Assembly (NCBI RefSeq): GCF_000382265.1
Contig: NZ_KB907977.1
Location: 159,189 to 223,188, forward strand
Direction of reading: 5' to 3'
Length of the DNA: 64,000 bases
Source of the DNA: Yoonia vestfoldensis DSM 16212
GTDB taxonomy: Bacteria > Pseudomonadota > Alphaproteobacteria > Rhodobacterales > Rhodobacteraceae
In this document: positions 17,618 through 25,484 of the stretch, one piece after another
Position numbering within the stretch: the stretch's first letter is position 1
How the letters are laid out: each line of letters starts with the position of its first letter
The notes under the pieces: model-generated
Databases searched by the model: none
What the model was told of the DNA's origin: nothing
What the model saw: only the letters and a program-made list of their open reading frames with translations
Program-made: the position numbers and the translations under genes

Positions 17618-18033
17618 CGCCAGAGGCGCTGGCCAAGCTCCACGCCGCGGCTTTTTCGAGCATGCGCACATGGTCAGCGACGGAATTCCGCGACCTTCTG
17701 AACCAGCCGGGTGCGATCCTTGCGGGTGATGACCGCGCCTTTGCCCTGCTGCGCGTGACGCTGGACGAGGCCGAGGTGCTGACTGTCGCCACCGCCCCCG
17801 CGTATCGCCGCAAAGGGCTGGCGCGCTCCACACTGGCGCAGGCCGAACAGGCGGCAAAGGCGGCGGGCGCAAACGTGGTCTTTCTAGAGGTCGCCGAGGA
17901 CAACCAGGCCGCGCGCGCCCTTTATGCGCAGGCGGGCTATGCCCAGATCGGCCGACGGCCGGGATATTATCTGCCCAAAGATGCAGCACCGGTCGCGGCA
18001 CTTGTGCTACGCAAGGCGCTGAGCGCGCCATAA
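17614..18033 (+). CDS. rimI: GNAT acetyltransferase, probable ribosomal-protein alanine N-acetyltransferase
   Basis: 139 residues with the GNAT core: beta-strand/motif A VLTVATAPAYRRKGLARSTLAQAEQAA (acetyl-CoA loop R-R-K-G-L-A at about 67-72) and motif B VFLEVAEDNQAARALYAQAGYAQIGRRPGYY. The AARALY-x-x-x-G-F/Y and RPGYY endings are RimI-like. The position directly after tsaB is the usual place for rimI. The start ATG overlaps the tsaB stop (ATGA). It may N-terminally acetylate ribosomal protein S18; the target is inferred. Confidence 0.82.
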   Translation: MTPEALAKLHAAAFSSMRTWSATEFRDLLNQPGAILAGDDRAFALLRVTLDEAEVLTVATAPAYRRKGLARSTLAQAEQAAKAAGANVVFLEVAEDNQAARALYAQAGYAQIGRRPGYYLPKDAAPVAALVLRKALSAP

Positions 18034-18220
18034 CGCCGCGTCAGGCACAAAACGCGCGATCAATCCTGTGACAGATGCCCGTTTTCGCACAAAAACCAGT
18101 TGATCTTCGCCGCGCGGCCATGCCTTATCTTGCGATGGCCCGACACTGATCGGCTCGGTAATCAACAGAAGGCGCGGGCTGACAGCCGGTTGGACTTCGC
18201 AAACGACTTGGGAGACTACA

Positions 18221-19216
18221 ATGACCATGATGCATAAATTTCTTGGCGCTTCGGCGGCGCTGGCGCTGACGGCGGGTGCCGCGATGGCCGATCCTGCGAT
18301 CCTGTTCGATCTGGGTGGCAAGTTCGACAAATCCTTCAACGAAAGCGCCTATAACGGGGCCGAGCGTTGGGCGACAGAAACCGGCGGCGCCTATGCCGAG
18401 GTCGAAATCCAGTCCGATGCGCAGCGCGAACAGGCAATCCGCCGCTTTGCCGAGGCAGGCGCCAACCCGATCGTCATGGCCGGTTTCGCTTGGGCCAGCG
18501 CGCTGGAACGGATCGCACCTGATTATCCAGACACCCGCTTTACGATCATCGACATGGTCGTGGACGCACCGAACGTCCGGTCCGTCGTGTTCAACGAACA
18601 TGAAGGGTCCTATCTGGTCGGCATGCTGGCCGCGATGGCATCCGAGACCGGCACCGTGTCCTTTATCGGCGGTATGGACATCCCGCTGATCCGCAAGTTC
18701 GGCTGCGGCTATGCCCAGGGCGTCAAGGCCGTGAACCCCGATGCGACCGTCATCGCCAACATGACCGGCACGACACCCGCCGCATGGAACGATCCGGTCC
18801 GCGGGTCGGAACTGACGCTGGCGCAGATCAGCCAAGGGTCTGACGTTGTATTCGCTGCCGCTGGCGGCACCGGGGTGGGCGTTCTGCAAACCGCAGCCGA
18901 CAGCGACATCCTGTCGATCGGCGTCGATGCCAACCAGAACTTCCTGCACCCCGGCGAAGTCCTGACCTCGATGCTCAAGCGCGTGGACAATGCTGTTTAT
19001 GAGGCGTTCACCCAGGGCGAAGCGCTGGAAACAGGCTTCAACGTCATGGGGATCGCGAACGAAGGTGTGGGTTATGCGCTGGATGAATTCAACGCCGACC
19101 TGATCACAGCCGACATGCAGGCCGCCGTGGATGCCGCCGCCGCCGAAATCGCGGCCGGAACCTTGATGGTCCATGATTACACATCCGACGAAAGCTGCCC
19201 TGCCCTGACGTTCTAA
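18221..19216 (+). CDS. BMP-family ABC transporter substrate-binding protein (nucleoside type)
   Basis: 331 residues with a cleavable signal peptide (MTMMHKFLGASAALALTAGAAMA, cut near residue 23). The mature start AILFDLGGKFDKSFNESAYNG, together with GFAWASALERIAPDYPDTRFTIID and FNEHEGSYLVGMLAAM, places it in the basic membrane protein/PnrA family, whose members bind purine nucleosides. It is the first gene of the operon with ATPase, two permeases and punA. A strong terminator-like hairpin follows it, which would give excess binding protein over the membrane parts. GGGAG precedes the ATG. Confidence 0.9.
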   Translation: MTMMHKFLGASAALALTAGAAMADPAILFDLGGKFDKSFNESAYNGAERWATETGGAYAEVEIQSDAQREQAIRRFAEAGANPIVMAGFAWASALERIAPDYPDTRFTIIDMVVDAPNVRSVVFNEHEGSYLVGMLAAMASETGTVSFIGGMDIPLIRKFGCGYAQGVKAVNPDATVIANMTGTTPAAWNDPVRGSELTLAQISQGSDVVFAAAGGTGVGVLQTAADSDILSIGVDANQNFLHPGEVLTSMLKRVDNAVYEAFTQGEALETGFNVMGIANEGVGYALDEFNADLITADMQAAVDAAAAEIAAGTLMVHDYTSDESCPALTF

Positions 19217-19242
19217 GACGCCCCTCAGGCCACAACAGACAG

Positions 19243-19275
19243 GGCCGCGCTGATATTCATCCGCGCGGCCTTTTT
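19243..19275 (+). terminator. Intrinsic terminator/attenuator between BMP and ATPase genes
   Basis: GGCCGCGC (19243-19250) pairs perfectly with GCGCGGCC (19263-19270) around a 12-nt loop and is followed by five T. It sits 27 bp after the BMP stop and 19 bp before the ATPase start, so readthrough would set the level of the downstream transporter genes. Confidence 0.75.
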
Positions 19276-19294
19276 GCATAAAAACAGGTGCCGC

Positions 19295-20899
19295 ATGACC
19301 GCCACAGCCCCCGCCATCGAACTCAAAGGCATCTCCAAGGCTTTCGGCCCGGTGCAGGCCAACAAGGATATTTCCATCCGCGTCATGCCCGGCACGATCC
19401 ACGGGATCATCGGCGAAAATGGCGCGGGCAAATCGACGCTGATGTCGATCCTCTACGGCTTCTACAAGGCCGACAAAGGCGAGATTTTCATCGCCGGCAA
19501 AAAGACCAATATCACCGACAGCCAGGCCGCGATTGCCGCAGGCATCGGCATGGTGTTCCAGCATTTCAAGCTGGTCGAGAATTTCACCGTCCTTGAAAAC
19601 ATCATCCTCGGGGCCGAGGACAGCGGGTTGCTGCGCCCCTCTCTGGCGCGCGCGCGGCGCGAATTGAAGGCGCTGGCGGAGGAATACGAACTCAACGTCG
19701 ATCCCGATGCGGTGATCGAGGATGTGGGCGTCGGCATGCAGCAGCGTGTCGAGATCCTCAAAGCCTTGTACCGGCAGGCCGACATCCTGATTCTGGACGA
19801 ACCCACCGGCGTGCTGACCCCCGCCGAGGCGGACCATCTGTTCCGCATCCTTGAAAACCTGCGCCGCGAAGGCAAGACGATCATCCTGATCACGCATAAG
19901 CTGCGCGAAATCATGGATATCACCGACACCGTCAGCGTGATGCGCCGGGGCGAGATGACGGCGACCGTCAAGACATCCGAAACCAGCCCCGCGGAACTGG
20001 CCGAACTGATGGTCGGGCGCAAGGTGCTGTTGCGTGTGGACAAGACACCGCCGGTAATCGGGCGCAAGATATTGGAAGTGCGCGACCTGAACGTCACCGA
20101 CGCCAAGGGCGTCCACCGCGTCAAAGGCGTCAGTTTCGATGTGCATGCGGGCGAGATTCTGGGCATCGCCGGGGTCGCAGGCAATGGGCAATCCGAATTG
20201 CTGGAGGTGCTGGGCGGCTATGAAAAGGCCACCGGCAGCGTGCGGATGAACGGCGAGGACATTGACCTGACCGGCGCGCGGTCTGACGGGCAAAGCAGGC
20301 GCGCGCGCGGCATCGCCCATGTCCCCGAGGACCGCCAGCGCGAAGGGCTGATCATGGATTTCCACGCTTGGGAAAACACCGCTTTTGGCTATCACAATGA
20401 CGCGCGCTATCAACGCTCGAAGCTGTTTATGGACAACCAGGCGATCCTGAAGGACACCGAGGACAAGATGGCCCGTTTCGACGTGCGCCCGCCTGATCCG
20501 AAACTAGCGGCGAAAAACTTTTCCGGCGGCAACCAGCAGAAAATCGTCCTTGCCCGCGAGATCGAGCGCAACCCCGACCTGCTGTTGATCGGCCAGCCCA
20601 CACGCGGCGTCGATATCGGCGCGATCGAGTTCATCCACCAGCAGATTGTTGCACTAAGGGATCAGGGCAAGGCAATCTTGCTGGTTTCGGTCGAGTTGGA
20701 GGAAATTTTGTCCCTTTCGGACCGGATCGCCGTTATGTTCGACGGAAAAATGATGGGCGAGCGGATGCCACAAGAAACGAACGAGAAAGAACTGGGTCTG
20801 CTAATGGCTGGCATGACGACCGAGCCTGCAGGTGGTCCATTTCAGGCGGTTGCCGACAACCTTGCCTATGCCGGCGGCGACACCGGCAAGGGGGCCTGA
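19295..20899 (+). CDS. Nucleoside ABC transporter, fused double ATP-binding protein
   Basis: 534 residues with two ABC ATPase modules. The first has Walker A GENGAGKSTLMS (about 41-52), a degenerate signature (VGVGMQQRVEILKAL) and Walker B ILILDEPTGVLTP. The second has a weakened Walker A GVAGNGQSELLEVLGG and a good signature NFSGGNQQKIVLAREI (about 408-423) with Walker B LLLIGQPTRGVD. This asymmetric sugar/nucleoside (CUT2-like) layout matches BMP-type importers. The ATG at 19295 is chosen with ACAGGTG upstream. Permeases follow directly. Confidence 0.92.
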   Translation: MTATAPAIELKGISKAFGPVQANKDISIRVMPGTIHGIIGENGAGKSTLMSILYGFYKADKGEIFIAGKKTNITDSQAAIAAGIGMVFQHFKLVENFTVLENIILGAEDSGLLRPSLARARRELKALAEEYELNVDPDAVIEDVGVGMQQRVEILKALYRQADILILDEPTGVLTPAEADHLFRILENLRREGKTIILITHKLREIMDITDTVSVMRRGEMTATVKTSETSPAELAELMVGRKVLLRVDKTPPVIGRKILEVRDLNVTDAKGVHRVKGVSFDVHAGEILGIAGVAGNGQSELLEVLGGYEKATGSVRMNGEDIDLTGARSDGQSRRARGIAHVPEDRQREGLIMDFHAWENTAFGYHNDARYQRSKLFMDNQAILKDTEDKMARFDVRPPDPKLAAKNFSGGNQQKIVLAREIERNPDLLLIGQPTRGVDIGAIEFIHQQIVALRDQGKAILLVSVELEEILSLSDRIAVMFDGKMMGERMPQETNEKELGLLMAGMTTEPAGGPFQAVADNLAYAGGDTGKGA

Positions 20900-20901
20900 G
20901 C

Positions 20902-21996
20902 ATGGACGTGATGCCGAAATGGGCCGATGTGATCCTGATCCCGCTGATCTCGATCCTGCTGGCGGCGGTGCTGTCGGCGCTGGTGATCCTTGCTATCGGT
21001 GAAAACCCGTGGGCCGCGCTCAAGCTGATGGTCGAGGGTGCGCTGGGGTCCACCTATGGCTGGGGCTACACGCTGTATTACGCCACCAACTTCATCTTTA
21101 CGGGCCTTGCCGTGTCCATCGCCTTCCATGCGCGGCTGTTCAACATCGGCGGCGAAGGTCAGGCCGTGCTGGGTGGCTTGGGCGTGGCGCTGGCCTGTCT
21201 TTACATCCCTTGGCCGCATTGGACGGTCGCGCTGCTGGGTGCCAGCCTGATGGCGGCGGCATTCGGTGCGGCATGGGCGGCGATCCCCGCCTTTTTGCAA
21301 GCGAAACGCGGCAGCCATATCGTGATCACCACGATCATGTTCAACTTCATCGCGGCGGCGCTGCTCAACTACCTGCTGATCGGCGCGCTGAAGGTGCCGG
21401 GGTCGATGGAACCGGCCACCGCGACTTTCCCGCCCGCAACGCACCTGCCGTCATTTCAGGACATGTTCAATTTCGGCGAAACGACGTTTTTCCGTGGCGC
21501 ACCGGCCAATGTCACCTTTTTCGTGGCGGTCGGCGCCTGTATCGCGCTTTGGGCGCTGATCTGGCGCACCCGGCTGGGGTATGAACTGCGGTCTTTCGGT
21601 CATTCGGAATCAGCCGCGAAATATGCGGGCATCAGCCCGACCAAGATTATCATGGTCACCATGCTCATTTCCGGCGGCTTGGCCGGCATGATGGCCATCA
21701 ACAACGTGCAGGGCGAGGCCGAACGGCTGGTCCTGAACGCAGTGGAGGGGGCGGGCTTTATCGGCATCGCCGTCGCACTGATGGGGCGCAGCCATCCTTT
21801 CGGGGTATTGCTGGCGGCCCTTCTTTTCGGCTTCCTGTATCAAGGCGGCGCAGAACTCGCCCTATGGACGTCGATACCACGTGAACTGATCATCGTTATA
21901 CAGGCTTTGGTGATCCTGTTCACGGGCGCACTGGACAATATGGTGCGCATGCCGCTCGAGCGGCTGTTCCTGACAATGAGGAGAGCAAAACAATGA
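20902..21996 (+). CDS. Nucleoside ABC transporter permease 1
   Basis: 364 residues, about nine to ten transmembrane segments of the BPD_transp_2 (BranC/RbsC-like) class. NIGGEGQAVLGGLGVALACLYI (about 83-104) and the EAA-like region SFGHSESAAKYAGISPTKIIMVTMLISGGLAGMMA are family marks. It starts three bases after the ATPase stop, and its own stop overlaps the next small gene (ATGATG). It forms the membrane channel with permease 2. Confidence 0.92.
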   Translation: MDVMPKWADVILIPLISILLAAVLSALVILAIGENPWAALKLMVEGALGSTYGWGYTLYYATNFIFTGLAVSIAFHARLFNIGGEGQAVLGGLGVALACLYIPWPHWTVALLGASLMAAAFGAAWAAIPAFLQAKRGSHIVITTIMFNFIAAALLNYLLIGALKVPGSMEPATATFPPATHLPSFQDMFNFGETTFFRGAPANVTFFVAVGACIALWALIWRTRLGYELRSFGHSESAAKYAGISPTKIIMVTMLISGGLAGMMAINNVQGEAERLVLNAVEGAGFIGIAVALMGRSHPFGVLLAALLFGFLYQGGAELALWTSIPRELIIVIQALVILFTGALDNMVRMPLERLFLTMRRAKQ

Positions 21997-22415
21997 TGGC
22001 AGGACCTTTCAAGATCGGTGTCGAGGATGACACCGGCGCGGACCTCGGCTTTGTGCTGAGTTGTCTGGCGCTTGGCATGATCACGATGGACGAATTGCAC
22101 CAGTGGATTCACCATGTGATCGCGCAAACCCCCGGTGGCGACGTGCCGCCGCATCTGGTGGCGTTGCTCGCGGTCAAGAACCGCGCCAACGTGTTCCGCC
22201 CGAACGAGGCCGTGATGCGCCGCATCCCGCATGATCCGTTCATCACCGATGACCGGTTCGACGCGATGCTGGGCTTGCAGTTCTTCATGCGCCGCGACAA
22301 GCCGCAGGTGAACGACATCACCCAGGCCGAGGCCGAGGCCGCCCTGCGCCGCAACCCCGAAGTCGCCGACCGCTTCTTCGCGCTGTTTCCTTTCCTGATG
22401 GAGGCTGTTGCCTAA
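21993..22415 (+). CDS. Uncharacterised 140-residue protein within the nucleoside ABC operon
   Basis: No family recognised. The protein is soluble, without signal peptide or membrane segment. The first half is DDTGADLGFVLSCLALGMITMDELHQWIHHVIA, then LLAVKNRANVFRPNEAVMRRIPHDPFITDDRFDAMLGLQFFMRRDKP, ending in a helical tail with alternating Glu/Ala. It starts on an ATGA overlap with permease 1 and ends just before permease 2, so it is translated with the transporter. Codon use looks like that of its neighbours. A role in regulating or assembling the importer is inferred only from position. Confidence 0.85.
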   Translation: MMAGPFKIGVEDDTGADLGFVLSCLALGMITMDELHQWIHHVIAQTPGGDVPPHLVALLAVKNRANVFRPNEAVMRRIPHDPFITDDRFDAMLGLQFFMRRDKPQVNDITQAEAEAALRRNPEVADRFFALFPFLMEAVA

Positions 22416-23384
22416 ATGGACTTCGCTACCCTTCTGCAAATGCTGGACGCAACACTGCGTCTGGCAACACCGCTTTTGCTGGCCTGTCTGGCCGGTTTGT
22501 TTTCAGAGCGGGCCGGTATCTTTGATATCGGGCTGGAAGGGAAAATGCTGGCGGCAGCTTTCATGTCGGCGGCGATCGCGGCGGTCACGGGCGATGTCTG
22601 GCTGGGGCTGCTTGCGGGGATCGGCGCGTCGCTGGTCCTGTCGGGCATCCACGGGCTCGCGTCGATCACGTTCCGGGGCAATCAGCTGATTTCAGGGGTG
22701 GCGATCAACTTTCTTGCTGCGGGTCTGACTGTCGTCGTCGCGCAAAGCTGGTTCCGGCAAGGCGGGCGCACCCCGCAACTGTCCGGCGACGGGCGGTTCA
22801 ACCCGATCACCCTGCCTTTTGCGGAAACGCTCCGCGATGTGCCCGTGATTGGGCCGATTTATTATGAGCTGATTTCGGGGCACACGATCCTTGTCTATGT
22901 CGCGCTTTTGGCGGTTCCGGTGACATGGTGGTTGCTTTATCGCACGCGGTTCGGCCTGCGCCTACGCGCCGTGGGTGAAAACCCTGCCGCTGTCGACACT
23001 GCTGGCGTGTCGGTGGTGGGGTTGCGTTTTGCCGCTGTCGGCATCTGCGGCGTGCTCTGCGGCATCGCGGGGGCCTATCTGGCGACGGCATTGCAGGCCG
23101 GTTTCGTCAAGGACATGAGCGCGGGGCGCGGCTATATCGCGCTGGCGGCGCTGATCTTTGCCAAGTGGCGGCCGTGGTATGCGCTTTATGCCTGTCTGCT
23201 GTTCGGCTTCCTGCAGGCCTTGTCGTTGCGCCCCGATATCATCACAGGCGTGATCGGCTTCCGCGTCAACGGCCAGTTCCTCGACGTGCTGCCCTATATC
23301 CTGACCGTGATCATTCTGGCCGGTTTCGTCGGCAAGGCGATCCCCCCCCGTGCAGGAGGCGCGCCCTATGTCAAAGAACGCTGA
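22416..23384 (+). CDS. Nucleoside ABC transporter permease 2
   Basis: 322 residues, about eight to nine membrane segments. ERAGIFDIGLEGKMLAAAFMSAAIA (about 29-53) and the cytoplasmic loop RTRFGLRLRAVGENPAAVDTAGVSV are typical of the second permease of BMP-type nucleoside importers (YufQ/NupC-like). It begins immediately after the 140-residue gene's stop, and its 3' end overlaps punA by 17 bp. Confidence 0.92.
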   Translation: MDFATLLQMLDATLRLATPLLLACLAGLFSERAGIFDIGLEGKMLAAAFMSAAIAAVTGDVWLGLLAGIGASLVLSGIHGLASITFRGNQLISGVAINFLAAGLTVVVAQSWFRQGGRTPQLSGDGRFNPITLPFAETLRDVPVIGPIYYELISGHTILVYVALLAVPVTWWLLYRTRFGLRLRAVGENPAAVDTAGVSVVGLRFAAVGICGVLCGIAGAYLATALQAGFVKDMSAGRGYIALAALIFAKWRPWYALYACLLFGFLQALSLRPDIITGVIGFRVNGQFLDVLPYILTVIILAGFVGKAIPPRAGGAPYVKER

Positions 23385-24180
23385 AGCGCTTGCCGCGCAG
23401 ATCAGGGCGATCGCGGGCGCTGCGCCGGTGCGGCTCGGCCTGATCCTCGGCTCCGGCCTAGGCCATATCGCCGAGGCCGTGGACGGCGTGGCAATCACCT
23501 ATGACGATCTGCCGGGCTTTCCCCATGCGGGCGTGTCGGGCCACAACCCCAAGCTGGTGATCGGCGATCTGGAAGGCGTGCGTGTCGCCGTTTTCGGCGG
23601 TCGCGCGCATTACTATGAAAAGGGCGTACCCGACGTCATGCGCTTGCCGCTGGAGGTGCTGCGCGCCCTTGGCGGGCAGGCGGTGATCGCGACCAATGCC
23701 GCAGGGTCGATGCAGGCGGATATGCCCACAGGGTCGATCATGTGCATCAACGATCACATCAATTTCTCGGGCCTGAACCCGCTGATCGGGGAACCCACCG
23801 ATGCGCGCTTTGTCCCGATGAAGGACGCCTATGACCCCGCGATCCGCACCGCCCTGCGCGCGGCGGCGGATAGCACGGGCACCGAGATGGCCGACGGGAT
23901 TTACGCCTGGTATTCCGGCCCGTCGTTCGAAACCCCTGCCGAAATCCGCGCGATCGCGATGCTGGGGGCCGATGCCGTGGGCATGTCCACCGTGCCAGAG
24001 GTGATCCTTGCCCGTTTCCTTGGTCTGAAATCCGCCGCGATTTCCACCATCACCAATATGGCAGCGGGATTAAGCGACGAAGCAATCAGCCACGAACACA
24101 CCAAGGCGATGGCCCCCATCGGTGCCGCCAAGCTGGAAACGGTGCTGCGCGCCTATCTGCGCGGACTGGCCACAGTGTGA
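23368..24180 (+). CDS. punA: Purine nucleoside phosphorylase (trimeric type)
   Basis: 270 residues. The LGLILGSGLGHIAEAV phosphate loop (about 24-39), GRAHYYEKG (about 79-87), TNAAGSMQADMPTGSIMCINDHINFSGLNPL and YAWYSGPSFETPAEIRAIAMLGADAVGMSTVPE are diagnostic of the low-molecular-mass PNP family (inosine/guanosine plus phosphate to base and ribose-1-phosphate). The ATG at 23368 has a perfect AGGAGG upstream and lies inside the permease 2 gene end. It processes what the importer brings in. A second, unrelated PNP (deoD) lies at 34931. Confidence 0.93.
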   Translation: MSKNAEALAAQIRAIAGAAPVRLGLILGSGLGHIAEAVDGVAITYDDLPGFPHAGVSGHNPKLVIGDLEGVRVAVFGGRAHYYEKGVPDVMRLPLEVLRALGGQAVIATNAAGSMQADMPTGSIMCINDHINFSGLNPLIGEPTDARFVPMKDAYDPAIRTALRAAADSTGTEMADGIYAWYSGPSFETPAEIRAIAMLGADAVGMSTVPEVILARFLGLKSAAISTITNMAAGLSDEAISHEHTKAMAPIGAAKLETVLRAYLRGLATV

Positions 24181-24505
24181 GATCTCGGCAGGTTGTTCAT
24201 CTGGTGCGGAGTTAAGCTGCGTGCGCCGGGCTTCAGCCGAGGATTCCGACGGATGAACACCCCAGATCAGAACGCCCGGACCACGTTTTATGGCCGAAAC
24301 CTGACCGTTGTGCGCTTTCGGGGAAGCTGGCGCCTTTCACGCGCAAGGCAGCCGATCTTCTGGAGCAGCTTTGCCATGTCATCCTTCTGGGCCCTTCGCG
24401 TCCCTGACGCGAGGAGGTCTGACGTAGTGGCAAACCACACTTTCAAATGTCTCAATCAGGCAAGCAAGAGCGTTGCCAGAACCAAACCGATCGGAGACCG
24501 GACAA
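24181..24505. other. Gene-poor left flank of the accessory island
   Basis: About 325 bp between punA and the Imm11-like gene. It holds the left arm of an inverted repeat (24207-24225) and otherwise only short, overlapping open frames on both strands without recognisable domains or plausible ribosome sites. It is probably degraded mobile-element or gene-remnant DNA. Confidence 0.5.
24207..24225 (+). repeat. Left terminal inverted repeat of candidate element
   Basis: CGGAGTTAAGCTGCGTGCG matches, in inverted orientation, positions 25395-25412 (CGGATTAAGCTGCGTTCG read on the minus strand): 17 of 18 aligned bases with one gap. The two arms bracket about 1.2 kb containing the Imm11-like gene and the IS5 remnant. 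Confidence 0.55.
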
Positions 24506-25123
24506 ATGCCTGAACAAGCTATGTGGGTAAGCCGCGCTTTGAATGATATGTCGTTGATCAAGATGTTTACTTCCAACTTGTTTGAGACAAATAAAGATAT
24601 CGCAATCGACGGGATCGATGCAAATTGGCGAGGAGAGTCACGGCTAGCCGGAAGCTTCCCGACGGAATTATATGGAAAGTTTCACGACCAACGCTTTGGA
24701 AAGTTGCCTGATTTCTTTACGGCAGGTAGCCATTGGGTCATGTCGTCGACCATGCGAGAGGTCTTCAATCGCTTCAACTTGGGTCAGACCGCCTTCTATC
24801 CGACGCGATTGTTCCAGCACGACCGCAAAACATTGATTGAAGGCGACTATTGCTGCGTGAGCTTCGGCGAAGCCCACCGCGTTTTCGTTCCTGAGGAATC
24901 GCCAAAGTTGCCTCGTTTTGGGACCCACCGGTGGAAACTCGGGGGCGGGGAGATTGATGGCGATGTTGCTGTGCGACGGTCCGCCATCCCCGATGTTGAC
25001 GTGTTCCTCGACCCTCAAATGTGGGAGGTCCTGTTTCTGAGCGACAGGATTGTTCAGTCGCTGAAGGCAGCGAAGCTCACGCGGCGATTGGGGCTGCGAA
25101 AGTGCCGCATCGTCCAGAGTTAG
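24506..25123 (+). CDS. Imm11-like (DUF1629) family protein
   Basis: 205 residues. The central part LPDFFTAGSHWVMSSTMREVFNRF, then AFYPTRLFQHD and the C-terminal DVFLDPQMWEVLFLSDRIVQSLKAAKLT resemble the Imm11/DUF1629 domain, a putative immunity protein of polymorphic-toxin systems (recognised by pattern, not by search). The ATG at 24506 has GGAGACC upstream; an in-frame TTG at 24473 is an alternative. Base composition is lower in GC than its neighbours, a sign of acquisition. The last codon and stop coincide with the edge of an IS5 remnant, so the native C-terminus may be lost. No toxin gene is adjacent. Confidence 0.6.
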   Translation: MPEQAMWVSRALNDMSLIKMFTSNLFETNKDIAIDGIDANWRGESRLAGSFPTELYGKFHDQRFGKLPDFFTAGSHWVMSSTMREVFNRFNLGQTAFYPTRLFQHDRKTLIEGDYCCVSFGEAHRVFVPEESPKLPRFGTHRWKLGGGEIDGDVAVRRSAIPDVDVFLDPQMWEVLFLSDRIVQSLKAAKLTRRLGLRKCRIVQS

Positions 25124-25339
25124 GTCTCACCGCCAAAAGGCGGCGGTTGCGATGGCGAAGCAAAAGGCGGCAGAGCACCGTCCTTCTCCGGTTGCGCAGC
25201 GTCGCCAATCATCTACGCGAGGCTTGCCATCGGGCTTCAGGAACAGGGGCTCCGGGCGCGCAATCTGCACTTTGGTCAGCCAGAAGCGATCAGACAGTTC
25301 GCACCGCACAATTCTAGGCATGAATTATGCAAAAGACCT
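25122..25339 (-). mobile_element. Internally deleted IS5-family remnant
   Basis: A short frame on the minus strand (25321-25127) reads MPRIVRCELSDRFWLTK, then LKPDGKPRVDD, resembling the N-terminus of IS5-family transposases (FWLT..Q.ARLEP.FPK..GKPRVDDRR). It then jumps to a tail SAAFCFAIATAAFW that resembles the family C-terminus, implying a large internal deletion. AGGTCT at 25122 and AGACCT at 25334-25339 may be remains of its inverted ends. It is non-functional. Confidence 0.5.
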
Positions 25340-25394
25340 GAAATCAATGGGTCCTGTTTTCGGAGCGACACCGCCCCACGTGACGGAAATGCTG

Positions 25395-25412
25395 CGAACG
25401 CAGCTTAATCCG
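25395..25412 (-). repeat. Right terminal inverted repeat of candidate element
   Basis: Inverted partner of 24207-24225. On the plus strand it reads CGAACGCAGCTTAATCCG. The interval 25340-25484 around it has no convincing gene. Confidence 0.55.
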
Positions 25413-25484
25413 TGTGTGAGCATTTGACACAGGTCTCTGAAACGTCTTTGTTGCGCGCAGCGGCACAAGCCCCTGGAACAGCCC

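Noticed and set aside
18125..20413. Long minus-strand open frame of 762 codons opposite the BMP and ATPase genes
   Set aside because: It shadows two clearly recognised genes and has no domain or ribosome site.
24193..24513. 106-codon frame in the left flank of the accessory island
   Set aside because: No recognisable domain, no ribosome site, overlaps frames on the other strand.
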